Shown: piece by piece, positions 56,289 to 57,073 of the stretch
How positions within the stretch are numbered: the first letter of the stretch is position 1
Layout: each line of letters opens with the position of its first letter
Assembly (NCBI GenBank): GCA_002633005.1
Contig: NMRA01000201.1
Location: 381,507 to 438,579, forward strand
DNA: 57,073 nt
Direction of reading: 5' to 3'
From: Phoronis australis
Lineage: Eukaryota; Phoronida; Phoronidae
Program-made: the position numbers and the translations under genes
The notes under the pieces: generated by a model
What the model was told of the DNA's origin: nothing
What the model saw: only the letters and a program-made list of their open reading frames with translations
Database searches by the model: none

Positions 56289-57073
56289 CCTTTCTGAGCT
56301 CCCTGAACCCTTAAGCTGGTATGACTTTCAGATGCTGCACCGCGTACGCCCAACGGCAACGCAAATCGAAGTTTCTATCGAGTATCGTTGACAACTGTTT
56401 TACTTTCATTCCAAACAATCCTCTTCTTAACCAAGGTCCTAAATATTGTTTGTGTAGTTCCTTTTAACGTCAAGTTTGCACTTCTCATTAACACTTCGAG
56501 TGAGAAGTACTCCAAGTCAAATTTTTCATACTGGTTGTTGACTCACTGTCACATCACACACACTCCAACACGCCGATGTTATTTACAATGAATGCTAGGG
56601 AACTGTCTGCTGTGTGTAGGATTGCATGATAGTGATTTTCAAGGCGAGTCCAACGAGTCTAGTAGGGGTGTATAGCGTCGTCGTGATGCGACTGTGTTGG
56701 GTGAGATTTTTGGTGGTTCAATACAAAAGGATACTAAACCCTGTTGCGATGAATTCCACCAATCCTCGTTCTCTCACCTGCTAATGCATCATTGGCGTCA
56801 ATCTTCCAAGTTAAAGACATGAATCAGGGGCGGATCCAGGATTTTGAGTTGGGGGGCAGGGCACAGGAATAACCCCGGAATTTCGGGAGATGCGCGCTAC
56901 AATGCAGGGATACAGGGGTCTCGAATTTTTGGCTTTGCGAACCTTTCGACTAAAAAAACGCCAAACGGGGTTTGTTCAGGGCCTATGCATTTCTTCACCC
57001 CCCCGCCCCTCTGATTGCGCGCATGTTCTAGTCAGCATTTCGCACCCGAACTGCCAAATGATAGGGGGCATGG
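56289..57073. other. Upstream flank of the KIAA2012-like gene
   Basis: Expected promoter side of the minus-strand gene. No TATA box or other element can be assigned with confidence. The right end carries a DNA-transposon-like terminus. Confidence 0.45.
56825..57073 (+). mobile_element. DNA transposon-like end, continuing off the right edge
   Basis: caggggcggatccagg starts at 56825 and is followed by attttgagttggggggcagg. This opening string is familiar to me as the terminus of widespread invertebrate DNA elements and their non-autonomous copies. Only one end is in the window, so neither the inverted repeat nor a target duplication can be checked. Confidence 0.45.

Noticed and set aside
1-57073. 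CRISPR array, prophage, operon or other bacterial system
   Set aside because: Introns, polyadenylation-type signals, low gene density and animal gene families show this is nuclear eukaryotic DNA; no regularly spaced short repeats of CRISPR type were seen.

Overview
This is a window of a eukaryotic nuclear genome. Genes are split into many short exons with GT-AG introns, the non-coding DNA is AT-rich, and eroded transposable elements are common. Frequent short motifs such as taggcctac and tacatgtac, together with intron sizes of about 1 kb, suggest a marine invertebrate, possibly a deuterostome such as an echinoderm or hemichordate. That taxonomic guess is weak. I see no bacterial-type operons, CRISPR arrays or rRNA genes, and no convincing plus-strand protein-coding gene.

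Three genes can be rebuilt from exons whose reading phases fit together, and all three lie on the minus strand. (1) Positions 1-6392 hold the 5' part of a GHMP sugar kinase, best matched by N-acetylgalactosamine kinase (GALK2). Three consecutive exons carry the galactokinase signature and the glycine/serine ATP-binding loop. The gene runs off the left edge and its first exon was not found. (2) Positions 14417-18614 hold a four-exon major facilitator superfamily transporter of about 540 residues, of the MFSD4/NaGLT1 type. It has an unusual cytoplasmic N-terminus built from a duplicated module. (3) Positions 24321-56288 hold a large gene with about 21 exons and about 1,229 codons. It matches the vertebrate protein KIAA2012, whose function is unknown. 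The N-terminal block is conserved, the middle is serine/proline-rich and disordered, then come a long charged coiled coil and a conserved C-terminal tail. This gene accounts for most of the strongly coding sequence in the window.

The rest is introns and intergenic DNA with repeats: a Penelope-like GIY-YIG endonuclease relic (7.6-8.0 kb), a tRNA-derived SINE-like unit (1.36 kb), a foldback element (2.8 kb), a degenerate tandem array (3.1-4.4 kb), several dispersed repeat families present twice in direct or inverted orientation, minisatellites (28.5-29.9, 37.7, 38.4 and 49.9 kb), a possible non-LTR retrotransposon tail (48.3 kb) and a DNA-transposon-like end (56.8 kb). There is one 444-base assembly gap (28870-29313). 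Two single-N joins (50153 and 51345) flank a 1.2-kb near-identical tandem duplication that is probably an unmerged-haplotype artefact. No functional link between the three genes is evident beyond shared orientation.
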